Part shown: positions 1-10,100 of the stretch, in pieces
How positions within the stretch are numbered: position 1 is the stretch's first letter
Layout of the letters: every line of letters begins with the position of its first letter
From: Bombyx mori
Lineage: Eukaryota; Arthropoda; Insecta; Lepidoptera; Bombycidae
DNA length: 64,000 nt
NCBI RefSeq assembly: GCF_030269925.1
Contig: NC_085135.1
Location: 2,976,753-3,040,752, forward strand
Direction: 5' to 3'
The notes under the pieces: model-generated
What the model was told of the DNA's origin: nothing
The model's database searches: none
What the model saw: the letters and a program-made list of their open reading frames with translations, nothing else
Made by a program: the position numbers and the translations under genes

Positions 1-489
1 AATTTTTCCTTGCATAATTTTGTAGTGCAACCCAAGTGCAAGTGCAATGCATTGTTAAATGTTTCCCAAATATAGCTCAATAAGCAATTGATGCAAAATG
101 TTTAAGCAAGTACCACAAATAAATAAGCAGTAAGATGCATAATTTTAGTTACTGTACGTCAATGCACCGCAGTCCGTCGAGCGGATCACACAATCGCCAC
201 GCGCAGGCTCCAGAGTTCGAACACTACACGCCGCGCACTTTTTGTGTAAGAATTAGGACGAAGAATAAGTCCAACACACTCACAGTTTGTTCCAAATTCA
301 CAGTCAGCCAACAAAAGCATCAATCCTAAAGCGAGAGATCCGATACTTTTCAAAATGTCCGCGAAGCTAAATGGCCGTAGACCCAAGCAGAAACGAGAGG
401 GCCCGAGTTTGAAGACCAAGGCCCCACACAACAGACACAAACTCTAAACTTTAATAAAACTAAACAATTTAATTACATTAATAAACTAC
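1..489. other. Intergenic AT-rich stretch, no gene seen
   Basis: I see no convincing coding region, RNA gene or repeat terminus here. Short open frames on both strands lack any recognisable motif. The stretch precedes the probable 5' leader of the jockey-like LINE and could hold its upstream flank. Confidence 0.4.
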
Positions 490-812
490 GAGCAGCAAAC
501 TACACACGTCCACTCAGCACGACAACTAGTGGGCGAAAAGTGGGCGATTGCCCGACCTCGGTTCGGGGCACATCTGGCGTCCAAGTGTTTTTCTCGGAAG
601 TGACTACCTGTGCTAATTGCGTCGCATCGCCATCTGTGAGCGGGCGGACCCTTAAATTCCAGGAATTCGTTCGGTAACTTAGTGGCCCGTTTGCAAGCGG
701 ACGGCTGTGTGCCGTAATTAATTGCGATTATTACAACTTTTGGGGCCTCGCCGTAAGGCGAGTGTGTTTTTAAAGTCCCGGGGCAGCCCCCCCTGGGCAC
801 TCGTCCATTATA
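490..812 (+). other. Probable 5' leader of jockey-like LINE 1
   Basis: This GC-richer stretch runs directly into the ATG of the jockey-type ORF1 at 813 and has no open frame of its own. The left boundary is a guess from the change in base composition near 490. No internal promoter could be verified. Confidence 0.35.
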
Positions 813-2448
813 ATGGCGTCCACGGTCGACCTGTTTGCAGAATTTCTTCGCCTTAGGTACCCAACGCTGTCGGCAGAATTTTTAGAATTCAAGACCCATC
901 ACGCAGCAAACTCGCCGGCGGTCTCCGTTGCCCCCGTCGCTCCTGCGTCATCCATCGCGGCCTCCGTCACGCCCGCCGATCTCGTGACCCCGATACTCGC
1001 GCCCAAAACTTCTGCGTCGACCGTTGCAGCTTCCGCCCCAACCGTGCGTTCGTCGGCGACCTACGTTGCATCCGTGCGTTCGTCCACGGCCTCCGTCGTG
1101 CCTGCGTCGTCCACTGCGCCGGCTAAAACACCCACCGGCAGGTCGCCCGCGCCCTCCTCATCCGATTCAGAGTCGGACATGGAGGTCGACCCTTCCCCCG
1201 CCGCCGCGACTGATGGATTCACAGTAGTCCAAAAAGGTAAAAAGCGCGCTGCGGAAGCCCGAGCTCCCGCGGCCGCTAAAGTAAGCAAAGCCGCGAACGC
1301 GTCGCGTCCCCGCCCTCCAACCCCCGTCGCTCCCGCTGTCCGTGCCACACCGTCGCCGCGTCCAGTGGCACAATCTAAAACTCAGACCCCTCCCCCGGTA
1401 ATCCTTCAAGAGAAGGCAGCTTGGGACCGAGTTTCCCTGGCCCTTAAGGCCAAAAATATTGATTTTGTCAGCGCCCGTAATCTCGCCAACGGGATTCAAA
1501 TAAAAGTAACGACACCCGACGACCATAGGGCCCTCTCAAGTTACCTCCGAAAGGAGCGTATAAGTTTCCACACTTATACGCTCCAGGAGGAGCGCGAACT
1601 CCGCGTTGTCATACGTGGAATCCCGAAGGAGCTAGATGCCGATCTCGTCAAGGCTGATCTGATAGAACAAGGTCTACCAGTAAATTCCGTGCACCGCATA
1701 CACACCGGCCGCGGTAGGGAGCCATACAATATGGTTCTAGTCGTCCTCCAGCCTACCCCCGAGGGTAAGCACATTTTTAACATACAGACCGTCTGTAAGC
1801 TCTCCGGTATCGCCGTCGAAGTCCCACATAAAAAGGCACTCCTAGTCAGTGCCATAACTGCCAACTGTACGGGCACTCTTCCCGTAACTGTCACGCGCGC
1901 CCCCGATGTGTTAAGTGTTTGGGCGATCACGCCACGGCCCTTTGTACTCGCGACCTGAAAACCGCCACCGAACCGTCACCCCGCGAACTACCGTGGATGC
2001 CCCCGAGCTCCAAAAATAAATCGCCGCGTCGCCCGCCAAAACCGCCTCCGAGCTTCCCGCCCAGACATCAAAGCCTCAGCACCCTCTGTGCCGAAGGCTA
2101 AGCCTGCCTTCGTGCCGGCGCCGGTGCCCAGCGGCTCGGCCTGGGCTAAACCGTTGCCGTACACGAACACGGCTGCAGCTCCTCCCTCCGCGATTCGTCC
2201 CGCCCCCACGATACGTCCCTCCCCCGCGATTCGTTCCTCCCCCGCGACCAGCACTCAGACCGCGTCCGATAATCTCGCTCTAGCGATCGACTAGCGATTT
2301 TCAGTCGATCAACTTTGAGCGTGTTAACGCCTTGGGTGACGCCATTCGCGCCGCCTCCACTGCACAACACTTCATCGCCGTTGTGCAGGAATACGCTGAC
2401 GTATACGCGTCGTTAAATACGTACGTCCTCCCCTCACTCCGCCGGTAA
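813..2448 (+). pseudogene. Jockey-like LINE 1, ORF1 (RNA-binding gag-like protein), frameshifted
   Basis: In jockey-clade LINEs, ORF1 encodes the nucleic-acid-binding protein of the retrotransposition particle. The frame opened by ATG 813 encodes an Ala/Pro/Ser-rich N-terminus and then a domain of the PRE_C2HC type (about residues 260-345, with ELRVVIRGIPKELDADLVKA). The zinc knuckles lie in another frame: CHNCQLYGHSSRNC begins near 1853 and CVKCLGDHATALC follows. The switch falls close to an A-run near 1830, suggesting a homopolymer slip. A further shift near 2295 leads into a typical jockey ORF1 end, stopping with TAA at 2446-2448, four bases before ORF2. As read, the copy cannot make a full ORF1 protein. 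The jockey clade is well supported; the family name is not known. Confidence 0.75.
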
Positions 2449-2451
2449 TCA

Positions 2452-2997
2452 ATGGCGTACATTAGTAGAATAAAGCCCTTATCCGTAACGATAGGATTTT
2501 TTAACGCTTACGGTCTCGCAAATCAACGTCAGGTTTGTGATTTTTTGCGTGACCATCAAATTGACATTTTCTTAGTGCAGGAGACTCTACTCAAGCCCGT
2601 GCGTCGCGACCCTAAAATCGCGAACTATTGTTATAGTTATCGTTCCTAACCATGTTTGGTTAGGAACGACAGGCTCACTGCTCGTGGTGGTGGTACCGTC
2701 ATTTACTATAGAAGAGCCCTACATTGCGTCCCGCTCAATCCTCCCGCGCTCGCTAACATCGAAGCATCAGTGTGCCGAATCTCACTGACGGGTCACGCGC
2801 CGATCGTTATCGCGTCCGTTTATCTTCCTCCGGATAAGATCGTTCTAAGCAGTGATATCGAGGCGCTACTCGCCATGGGAAGCTCTGTCATTCTGGCGGA
2901 CGACCTAAATTGTAAACACATCAGGTGGAACTCACACACCACAACCCCTAATGGCAGGCGGCTCGACGCGTTAGTCGATGATCTCGCCTTCGATATC
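2452..2997 (+). pseudogene. Jockey-like LINE 1, ORF2 endonuclease domain, interrupted
   Basis: This is the AP-endonuclease-like (EEP fold) N-terminus of a LINE ORF2, which nicks target DNA to prime reverse transcription. Visible motifs in order are FFNAYGL, QETLL, ARGGGTVIYYRR and DDLNCKHIRWNS, the last matching the family's GDLNAKH. The frame starts at ATG 2452 and is stopped at 2647-2649 inside a perfect 12-bp inverted repeat (2641-2668). It reopens at 2656 and ends at an inversion breakpoint near 2998. The reverse transcriptase half is absent in this orientation. Confidence 0.75.
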
Positions 2998-3535
2998 GCC
3001 GCGAGTCGGCCTGAGGGGCCTACGAGGGGGGACATAGCTACTACCGTATCCGATTTGAGAGTACGAGCTAAGCGGTAGTAAGACCTTCGAGAGGGCGCGA
3101 GTTCTTCTAAGAAATCAGACCATCTGGCATCTCGGACTTCGGCGATGCGAGACTTTACGTCGCGTTGCAGGGCACGCATTTGAGTAGGATTTTCCACGGT
3201 ATGATACCTATCGTAGGCGCGGATCGAGGCGTTCTTAGCTCGAAGGAGTTCCCTAATATCGTCGGGCAATTTGAAGCGGTGAAGGAAGTCCTCCGCCACA
3301 ACTTGCTTCGATGACCTATTTAATGTCGAGGTGATGTGTGACGTTACGATGTCTATGGCTTCAACGGAGACGGAGACGGAGACGGAGAGGAGACGGAGAG
3401 GAGTCCGGGCTAAACGGGAGCGATGGTGGATCAGATTCAGCCAGGCTAATGCCCAGCGTGTGCCAATCCACCACAGTCCTCGTGACGGGAACGGAATCGG
3501 GAGCGCGACCGAGCTTCATAGGAGTGGGTAATATC
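2998..3535 (-). pseudogene. Jockey-like LINE 1, inverted ORF2 linker segment
   Basis: Read on the minus strand, this encodes the part of a jockey ORF2 that lies between endonuclease and RT, with stretches such as RAPDSVPVTRTVVDWHTLG near 3520 and EDFLHRFKLPDDIRELLRAK near 3290. It follows the plus-strand endonuclease with little or no gap, so an internal part of the element has been flipped. A run of Ser-Pro codons near 3375-3405 comes from a short GGAGAC/CGGAGA repeat. The RT core is not present. Inversions like this are a known outcome of twin priming during LINE insertion. Confidence 0.7.
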
Positions 3536-3970
3536 GGTTTTGCCGCGTATCGAATCGTATCTATATATCGAGTATCAATATCGGATATTGAATCTATATA
3601 TTGATGGATGCTAGTAGATTTTCTCGATTCATGATATTTGAGATTTTAAACGATACGCTGATATAATATCGTAGTAGATATAGATTTAAGTCAACGTTAT
3701 ACGGTTGGTTTTCTGATATCAATTTATAATATGACTAGCTGACCCGGCAAACATTGTTTTGCCATATATAAGATTTCTAGGGAATTTCTAGTGTAGAAAA
3801 AAAAACTAACTTATTGTAAGTGTGTAAGGATGTGGTAAATGAGTGAAAGAGGTATGTAGTGCTGTGAACGATGAGGGAATATATAATAAAAATAACAAAA
3901 CCTCATTCAACCACATAATACCTCATTATAACAAAAAAAAAAGTCCAAATAAAAATATATGTTGAGTTTT
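3536..3970. repeat. AT-rich repeat scraps, no gene
   Basis: 3536-3728 is AT-rich with many overlapping ATATCG-like words and no open frame. At about 3733 begins a sequence starting CTAGCTGACCCGGCAAAC, which I remember as a common end of an interspersed insect repeat, but I cannot name the family. The rest, up to the SART-A start, holds A-runs and nothing else recognisable. Confidence 0.4.
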
Positions 3971-4650
3971 GCTGGACTTCCACCGGGCGCGTCCGTAGGT
4001 GGCGGATAACGGGATCCTCTGGGAACAGTCCCACTCCCAGGGGTATCGTCCGATCTTTTTCGTTGCAAGGATTTCTAGGTGTTAGGTAGGTAGGCTAGGT
4101 GTAGGAGTAGGGTAGCCTAGTTAGGCTTTGCAACGAAAGAGATCGGATGACGCGGACCAAAACCAGCAGGGGGAGTTGCGGGCTCTCCACGCCCTTCACT
4201 CGCTGAAGGGTGTTCCTCCTGGAGACGCTCGGGCTCCCTCTCTCTTCCCCTTCTTCCCCTTTTTGTTTTTTTTTTCGGGTGACGTCCGACCCGTTTCGGA
4301 CCTAACCCATGGGTGATGGTGGGCCACTTTTGGCCTGCCCTTCGATGGAGAAGTGAGCCGGCGTTGCTTACGCATCTTCCGGCCGCTGGTCGCCATGTCC
4401 CCGGCTTCGGCTACAGGGGCACGCCCTCCAGAGGGGGGTAACGGTATACCGGCGTGGCTTCGTCGTAGTTGCTCTCTTGAGCGTCGGGCGGTGGTCTGTC
4501 GTGTTGCTCGTTGCACTCGGCGGGCCGCCGGCCAACCCGTAATCCTCACCGCGTGGGGGACGGGGGCCGCTGCCGCGAGGCACGGGGCCGCGAGGACGTA
4601 AACCTCTTTAAAAAATGCCCCAATCCTAAGCTCTGGTGCCCGGCGATGGG
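3971..4650 (+). promoter_or_regulatory. SART-A structured 5' leader with telomere-like hairpin loop
   Basis: Three helices can be drawn by eye. A short one lies at about 3981-4002. The second pairs CCTCTGGG (4016-4023) with CCCAGGGG (4036-4043). The long one pairs 4050-4068 with 4128-4146, 18 of 19 positions matching. Its 59-nt loop is made of TAGG-like words resembling the lepidopteran telomere unit TTAGG. The same three elements recur at 29847-30065 with changed bases that keep the pairing. The role could be internal promoter, translation control or a self-cleaving leader; none is shown. The remainder to 4650 is GC-rich leader without a convincing ORF. Confidence 0.6.
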
Positions 4651-7146
4651 ATGAATGGCTGGAGGGAGTCCAGTCCCAAGGGTACCAACCAGATCCCAGG
4701 GGACCGACCCCTGGTTAATCAAAAAGGAAAAATGAAAATGGCAACAGTTAAAGAATTATTACCCCAGGAGGGTACCTCCCGCTCTGCGGGGGGAGAATCC
4801 CTCCGTGCGGTCGAGCGATCGGCCGCACGCTGCCCCACCGTTTCTGGGGGGGGCAAACTTTGTCAAGACGAAGGGGGCGACGGCACGGGTCGCGTAAGGG
4901 ACCGAGTTCCCACCGTGTTACTGGAGCGCTGTGACAGCCTGATTTCCCTGCACTCGGCGCGAAGCTCCGCGAGGGGCGACGCGTCCAGTGGGAGGGAGAC
5001 TCCGGCTCTGTTCGCCGATAATGTTCGGCAACGGACTCGGCGGAAGCGGAAGTCGGCTCGACGGCCGGCGTCCTCCGCTCCGTCTGACTCCTCGGAGGGT
5101 GAGCCTGCCAGCGCCAAATATATGGCGTTGGCGGAAGGGCCGGCGACTGCTGCGGCGTCGCTCGCCACTAATTGTGACGTTTCTTCCCGCGGACTGGATG
5201 CTGCCTCCTTGGCGCAGTCCAGGGCCGCCTGCCGAAAGGCACCGAATGGGACAGAGGTGGGAGAGGTCGAGCGACTAGAGCGCTCCCTGACGGAGGTGGG
5301 TCCCTATGACCCTCTCCGTAGATTAAACATTATTAAAAAACTTGTGTCCGCGGTGGCGACGAAGTCGAGCGCGGGCTTAAGGGGTGACTGCCTACGGGCC
5401 CTCAAATCTTCAGCCACCTCGATGGAGGAGATATTGGTGGAGGTGGTGGAGCGCACGACGGACAAGGAGAACGCGGACCTGCGGCGGGAGCTGGACCTTA
5501 TGCACGCCCGCTTTGCGCAGGTGAGCGAAGAGAACGGCCACCTGCGAGCTGAAAACGGTCAAATCAAGGTTGACATGGCAGAGCTGCGCACGCTGGTCAA
5601 TGACCTGATAGAGCAGCAGCGCAGCTCGGCCCCCGTTCCCCCTCCGCCCGAAGTGGAAGATGAAAGCGAGGCCGAAGAGCTGAGGCGGCGCCTCTTAATC
5701 TTGGAGGCACGCCGCTCCAAGGTGGAGCGTGCGAGGCCGCCCCTCGCTCACGAGGCGAAAGGCGCTGCCCCCATACCGGCACCCCGAAAGAAAATGGCCG
5801 CAAAAACATCTGGCGGTCCCAAAAAGGATGCGACACCAGCGGCACGTTCGGCCGCTTCGGCTGCTGCTCCGGCCAAACCCGGATCATCGGCAAAGGATAT
5901 GGGGGCACCAAAACCCGCCCCCTCAAGGGCACCTATCACCGGCCAGCCCAAGACCCAGAAGGCCGCTCCTGCCCCGTCCCAGCCTGCGAAGGTGGGGCCC
6001 GGCAGGAGTCGGAATAAAAAGAAGGGGGGCGTCAACGCCGCCAAACCGGCACCAACTCCCCAGCCCCGCCCACTGCCCCCGGCCCCAGCAAACATGGATG
6101 AGGCCTGGACGACGGTAGTGCGGCGGGGGCCTAAGAAAGTGGCGGCGCCTCCTGCGCCGCGCCCCAAGCCCGCCCCTGCGGCCACCGCTCCCCGCCAAGA
6201 GGGTCGAGCGGAGCCGAGGGGCCGAAATGGACGAAGGAGGCCGCGCGCCCCGCGGTCGGCTGCAGTGGTAGTGGAGCTGCTGCCGGCCGGCAAAGAAAAG
6301 GGCATCACCTACCATGAGGTGATGACCCAGGCGCGCGGCGGCGTAAATGTGGACGCCCTCGGCGTGGAGGGGGGCATCAAGGTCCGGCAGACGGCCAACG
6401 GGGCCCGTCTCATAGAATGCCCCGGCCCAAACACTAACGCCGCGGCCGAAAAATTGGCGGCCCGGCTGAGGGAGATCCTGCCGGACCCCGAGGTGGTGCG
6501 CATCGCGCGGCCCGTAAATATGGCGGAGGTGAAGATTACGGGCCTCGACGAGTGCGCCACGAAGGAGGAGGTCGCCGCGGCCATCGCGTCGCAAGGCAAC
6601 TGCGCCCTCGCCGACGTCAAAGTCGGGGAGCTCCGGGCGACGTACTCCGGAACCCGGACGGCGTGGGCGCGTTGCCCCATCGCAACGGCGAACCTCCTGG
6701 CCACCCCTCCACAGGGTCGGCCTTCGGACAGCCCAGGATGGCTGCGCGTGGGCTGGGTAGTGGCCCACGTGCAACTGCAGGAGAGCAGGCCGTGGCGTTG
6801 TCTTCGGTGCTTCGGCACCGGCCACGGCCTCGCCAAGTGCCCCTCGACCGTGGACCGCAGCGGCTTGTGTTTCCGCTGCGGCCAACCGGGGCACAAGGCA
6901 GCCTCCTGCACCACAGCCGCGCCGCACTGCGTCTTGTGCGACGCGGCTAAAAGGAAGGCCGACCACCGGGCCGGGGGCCCGGCGTGTAAATCCGCCCCCT
7001 CCTCTACCAAAATGAGGAGGGGCGGAAAGAAAAAGAAGAAGGAGAGGCCGGCTGCAACAAGGGCAGCCGGCGAGTCAGTTCCCGCCGCGGCTATTGTCGA
7101 GCCGCAGGGCGGGACAGACGAGGGAGCGATGGACGTAGCCTCGTAA
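4651..7146 (+). CDS. SART-A ORF1, zinc-knuckle RNA-binding protein
   Basis: ORF1 of R1-clade LINEs packages the element RNA and helps bring it to its target. The open frame extends upstream to 4636, but the first ATG is at 4651; another candidate start lies at MKMATVKELL near 4732. The protein (about 830 aa) has a Ser/Arg-rich N-terminus and a heptad-like coiled-coil stretch around residues 270-320. A long Pro/Ala/Lys-rich linker follows, then a conserved region from about residue 540. Three C-terminal knuckles close it: CLRCFGTGHGLAKC, CFRCGQPGHKAASC and a CX2C...HX4C form starting CVLCDAAKRKADH. The stop TAA overlaps the ORF2 start. No internal break is seen. Confidence 0.85.
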   Translation: MNGWRESSPKGTNQIPGDRPLVNQKGKMKMATVKELLPQEGTSRSAGGESLRAVERSAARCPTVSGGGKLCQDEGGDGTGRVRDRVPTVLLERCDSLISLHSARSSARGDASSGRETPALFADNVRQRTRRKRKSARRPASSAPSDSSEGEPASAKYMALAEGPATAAASLATNCDVSSRGLDAASLAQSRAACRKAPNGTEVGEVERLERSLTEVGPYDPLRRLNIIKKLVSAVATKSSAGLRGDCLRALKSSATSMEEILVEVVERTTDKENADLRRELDLMHARFAQVSEENGHLRAENGQIKVDMAELRTLVNDLIEQQRSSAPVPPPPEVEDESEAEELRRRLLILEARRSKVERARPPLAHEAKGAAPIPAPRKKMAAKTSGGPKKDATPAARSAASAAAPAKPGSSAKDMGAPKPAPSRAPITGQPKTQKAAPAPSQPAKVGPGRSRNKKKGGVNAAKPAPTPQPRPLPPAPANMDEAWTTVVRRGPKKVAAPPAPRPKPAPAATAPRQEGRAEPRGRNGRRRPRAPRSAAVVVELLPAGKEKGITYHEVMTQARGGVNVDALGVEGGIKVRQTANGARLIECPGPNTNAAAEKLAARLREILPDPEVVRIARPVNMAEVKITGLDECATKEEVAAAIASQGNCALADVKVGELRATYSGTRTAWARCPIATANLLATPPQGRPSDSPGWLRVGWVVAHVQLQESRPWRCLRCFGTGHGLAKCPSTVDRSGLCFRCGQPGHKAASCTTAAPHCVLCDAAKRKADHRAGGPACKSAPSSTKMRRGGKKKKKERPAATRAAGESVPAAAIVEPQGGTDEGAMDVAS

Positions 7147-10100
7147 TGGGTTGCGTCCACCGCTTCCTCCAGTGCAATTTGAACCACTCCGCCAGGGCAC
7201 AGGATCTCCTCGTCCACACCATGGCGGAGTGGTCAATCGATGTCGCTGTCGCCGCGGAGCCGTACTTCGTCCCCACCGACCAGGACTGCTGGATGGGGGA
7301 CGTCGACGGCTCCGTGGCCATCGTACTAAGACAGTCCGCGGCGTTACCCCCCTTGGATATGGTGGCCAGGGGACCCGGGTACGTCGCGGCTAGGATCGAC
7401 GGGACCGTCGTGATCGGGGCGTACTTTTCTCCGAACAGGAGCCTCGCTGAATTCGAACGGTTTCTGGGCGGGCTCGAGGCGCTTTTACACCGCCTCGGGT
7501 CCCGCCCAGTCATCGTCGCGGGGGACCTCAATGCCAAGTGTACGGCTTGGGGCTCCCCCCGCACGGATTCGCGAGGCGAGGCCCTTTCGGAGTGGGCGAT
7601 CGCGACCGGCCTCTGTCTCCTAAACAGAGGCACGGTCGCGACTTGCGTGCGGTGGAACGGGCAATCTCACGTGGACGTGACGTTCGCGTCCCCGTCCGCC
7701 GTGCGCCGCACCCGCGGCTGGCGCGTACTGGAGGGGGCGGAGACGCTCTCGGACCACAGATACGTCCGATTTGAGCTCTCTGCCTCCTCCTTGTCGTCGT
7801 CGTCAGCCGCGGGCGCCCGCGGCGAGGAGGAGCTCCCGCAAGGTGCACCCCGTTCGTTCCCCAGGTGGGCCTTGAAACGGATGAACAAGGAGTTGCTGAT
7901 GGAGGCGGCCGCTGTTGCTGCGTGGGCGCCAAAACCCGCGCGGCTCGCGGACGTGGATGCGGAGGTCGACTGGTTCCGGGGCACCATGGCAAACATTTGC
8001 GATGCCGCCATGCCCCGGGTCGGCCCCCGAGCACCACGTGGGGGTGCGTTCTGGTGGTCGCCCGAGATCGCAAGACTCCGAGAGGAGTGCGTGAGGGCGC
8101 GCCGCCGGAGCGCACGCCACCGCCGCCGCCGTCGTCGCGACGCTGCGTTCGCGGAGACGGCGGCCCAGCTGCACGCTGACTGTCGTCAAAAGCAGACGGC
8201 GCTGCAGCTGGCCATCGGCGAGGCCAAGAAGCAGAGCATGAAGACTCTCCTGGAGTCGCTCGATGAAGATCCCTGGGGGCGCCCATACAAGATGGTTCGC
8301 AGGAAACTGCAGCCGTGGGCGCTCCCGGTGACCGAGCGGCTCCAGCCTCGGCAGCTGCGGGAAATAGTTTCAGCGCTTTTCCCGCCGGCAGCGGGGGGGG
8401 ACTTTGAGCCCCCCCAGATGGACGCCACGTGGGGCACGCCTCCGCGTCGCCCCAGCGTTCCCGCTGCCGAGGAGCCCCCGCCCCCTATCACGGGGGCGGA
8501 GATCCATGCGGCCGTGTCCAGAATGAGAGCGAAGGACGCGGCCCCCGGCCCTGACGGCGTTCACGGCCGGGTCTGGAGCTTGGCCTTCGAGGCCCTAGGG
8601 GACCGGCTCGGGGGGCTTTTCGAAGCGTGCCTCGAGTCGGGACGGTTCCCGTCGAAATGGAAGACGGGCAGACTGGTCCTTCTGCGGAAGGACGGGCGCC
8701 CCGCGGACTCACCTGCGGGATATCGCCCCATCGTGTTGCTGGACGAAGCGGGCAAGATGCTCGAGAGGATTGTCGCGGCCCGCATCGTCCGGCACCTGAC
8801 CGAGACGGGTCCCGATCTTTCGGCGGAGCAATACGGCTTCAGAGAGGGCCGCTCGACGATCGACGCGATTTTGCGCGTGCGTGCCCTCTCCGACGAAGCC
8901 GTATCCCGGGGCGGGGTGGCGATGGCGTTATCCTTAGATGTAAGGAACGCCTTCAACACCCTGCCCTGGTCGGTGATCGCGGGGGCGCTGGAGTATCACG
9001 GCGTCCCCGCATACCTCCGTCGACTGATCGGCTCCTACCTCGAGGGCAGGTCGATCCAGTGCATCGGACACGGTGGGGCGATGTACCGCTTTCCGGTCGA
9101 GCGCGGTGTTCCGCAGGGGTCTGTCCTGGGCCCCCTGCTGTGGAACATCGGCTACGACTGGGTCCTGCGGGGCGTCATTCGGGGTCCCCTCCCCGGGCTG
9201 AGCGTAATTTGTTACGCCGACGACACGTTGGTCGTGGCTCCGGGGAGGGACTACCGGGAGTCTGCCCGTCTGGCGTGCGCAGGCGTGGCACACGTCGTCA
9301 CTAGGATCCGACGGTTGGGGCTCGAGGTGGCGCTCGACAAAACCCAGGCCCTGTTATTTCACGGGCCGGGACGAGCGCCGCCTCTGGGTGCCCACCTCGT
9401 GATCGGAGGCGTCCGCGTCGGGGTCGGGGTGACCGGTCTTCGGTACCTCGGCCTCGAACTGGACGGTCGGTGGAACTTCCGCGCTCACTTTGAGAAGTTG
9501 GGCCCTCGACTGATGGCGACGGCCGGCTCTTTGAGCCGGCTGCTTCCAAACGTCGGGGGTCCCGATCAGGTGGCGCGCCGCCTCTACATGGGGGTGGTGC
9601 GGTCGATGGCACTATACGGGGCTCCCGTATGGTGCCACGCCCTGACCCGCAAGAACGTAGCGGCGCTGCGACGTCCGCAGCGCGCGATTGCGGTCAGGGC
9701 GATCCGAGGATACCGCACCGTCTCATTCGAGGCGGCGTGCTTGCTCGCCGGGACCCCACCCTGGGAGCTGGAGGCGGAGGCGCTCGCTGCCGATTACCGG
9801 TGGCGTAGCGACCTTCGCTCTAGGGGGGAAGGGCGCCCCGGCGAAGGAGTAGTTCGAGCGCGGAGGCTCCAATCTCGGCGGTCCGTGCTGGAGGCGTGGT
9901 CTCGCCGCTTGGCGGACCCGTCGGCCGGCCTCCGAACCGTCGAGGCGGTCCGCCCGGTTCTCGCGGACTGGGTGGGCCGCGACCGCGGATGCCTCACCTT
10001 CCGGCTAACGCAGATGCTTACCGGCCATGGTTGTTTCGGCCGGTACTTGCACAAGATAGCCGGAAGGGAACCGACGGCGCAGTGCCACCACTGCGCGGAC

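Noticed and set aside
5923..6966. Long minus-strand open frames opposite the SART ORF1 and ORF2
   Set aside because: GC-rich coding DNA leaves the opposite strand open; no motif, and the frames shadow conserved coding sequence.
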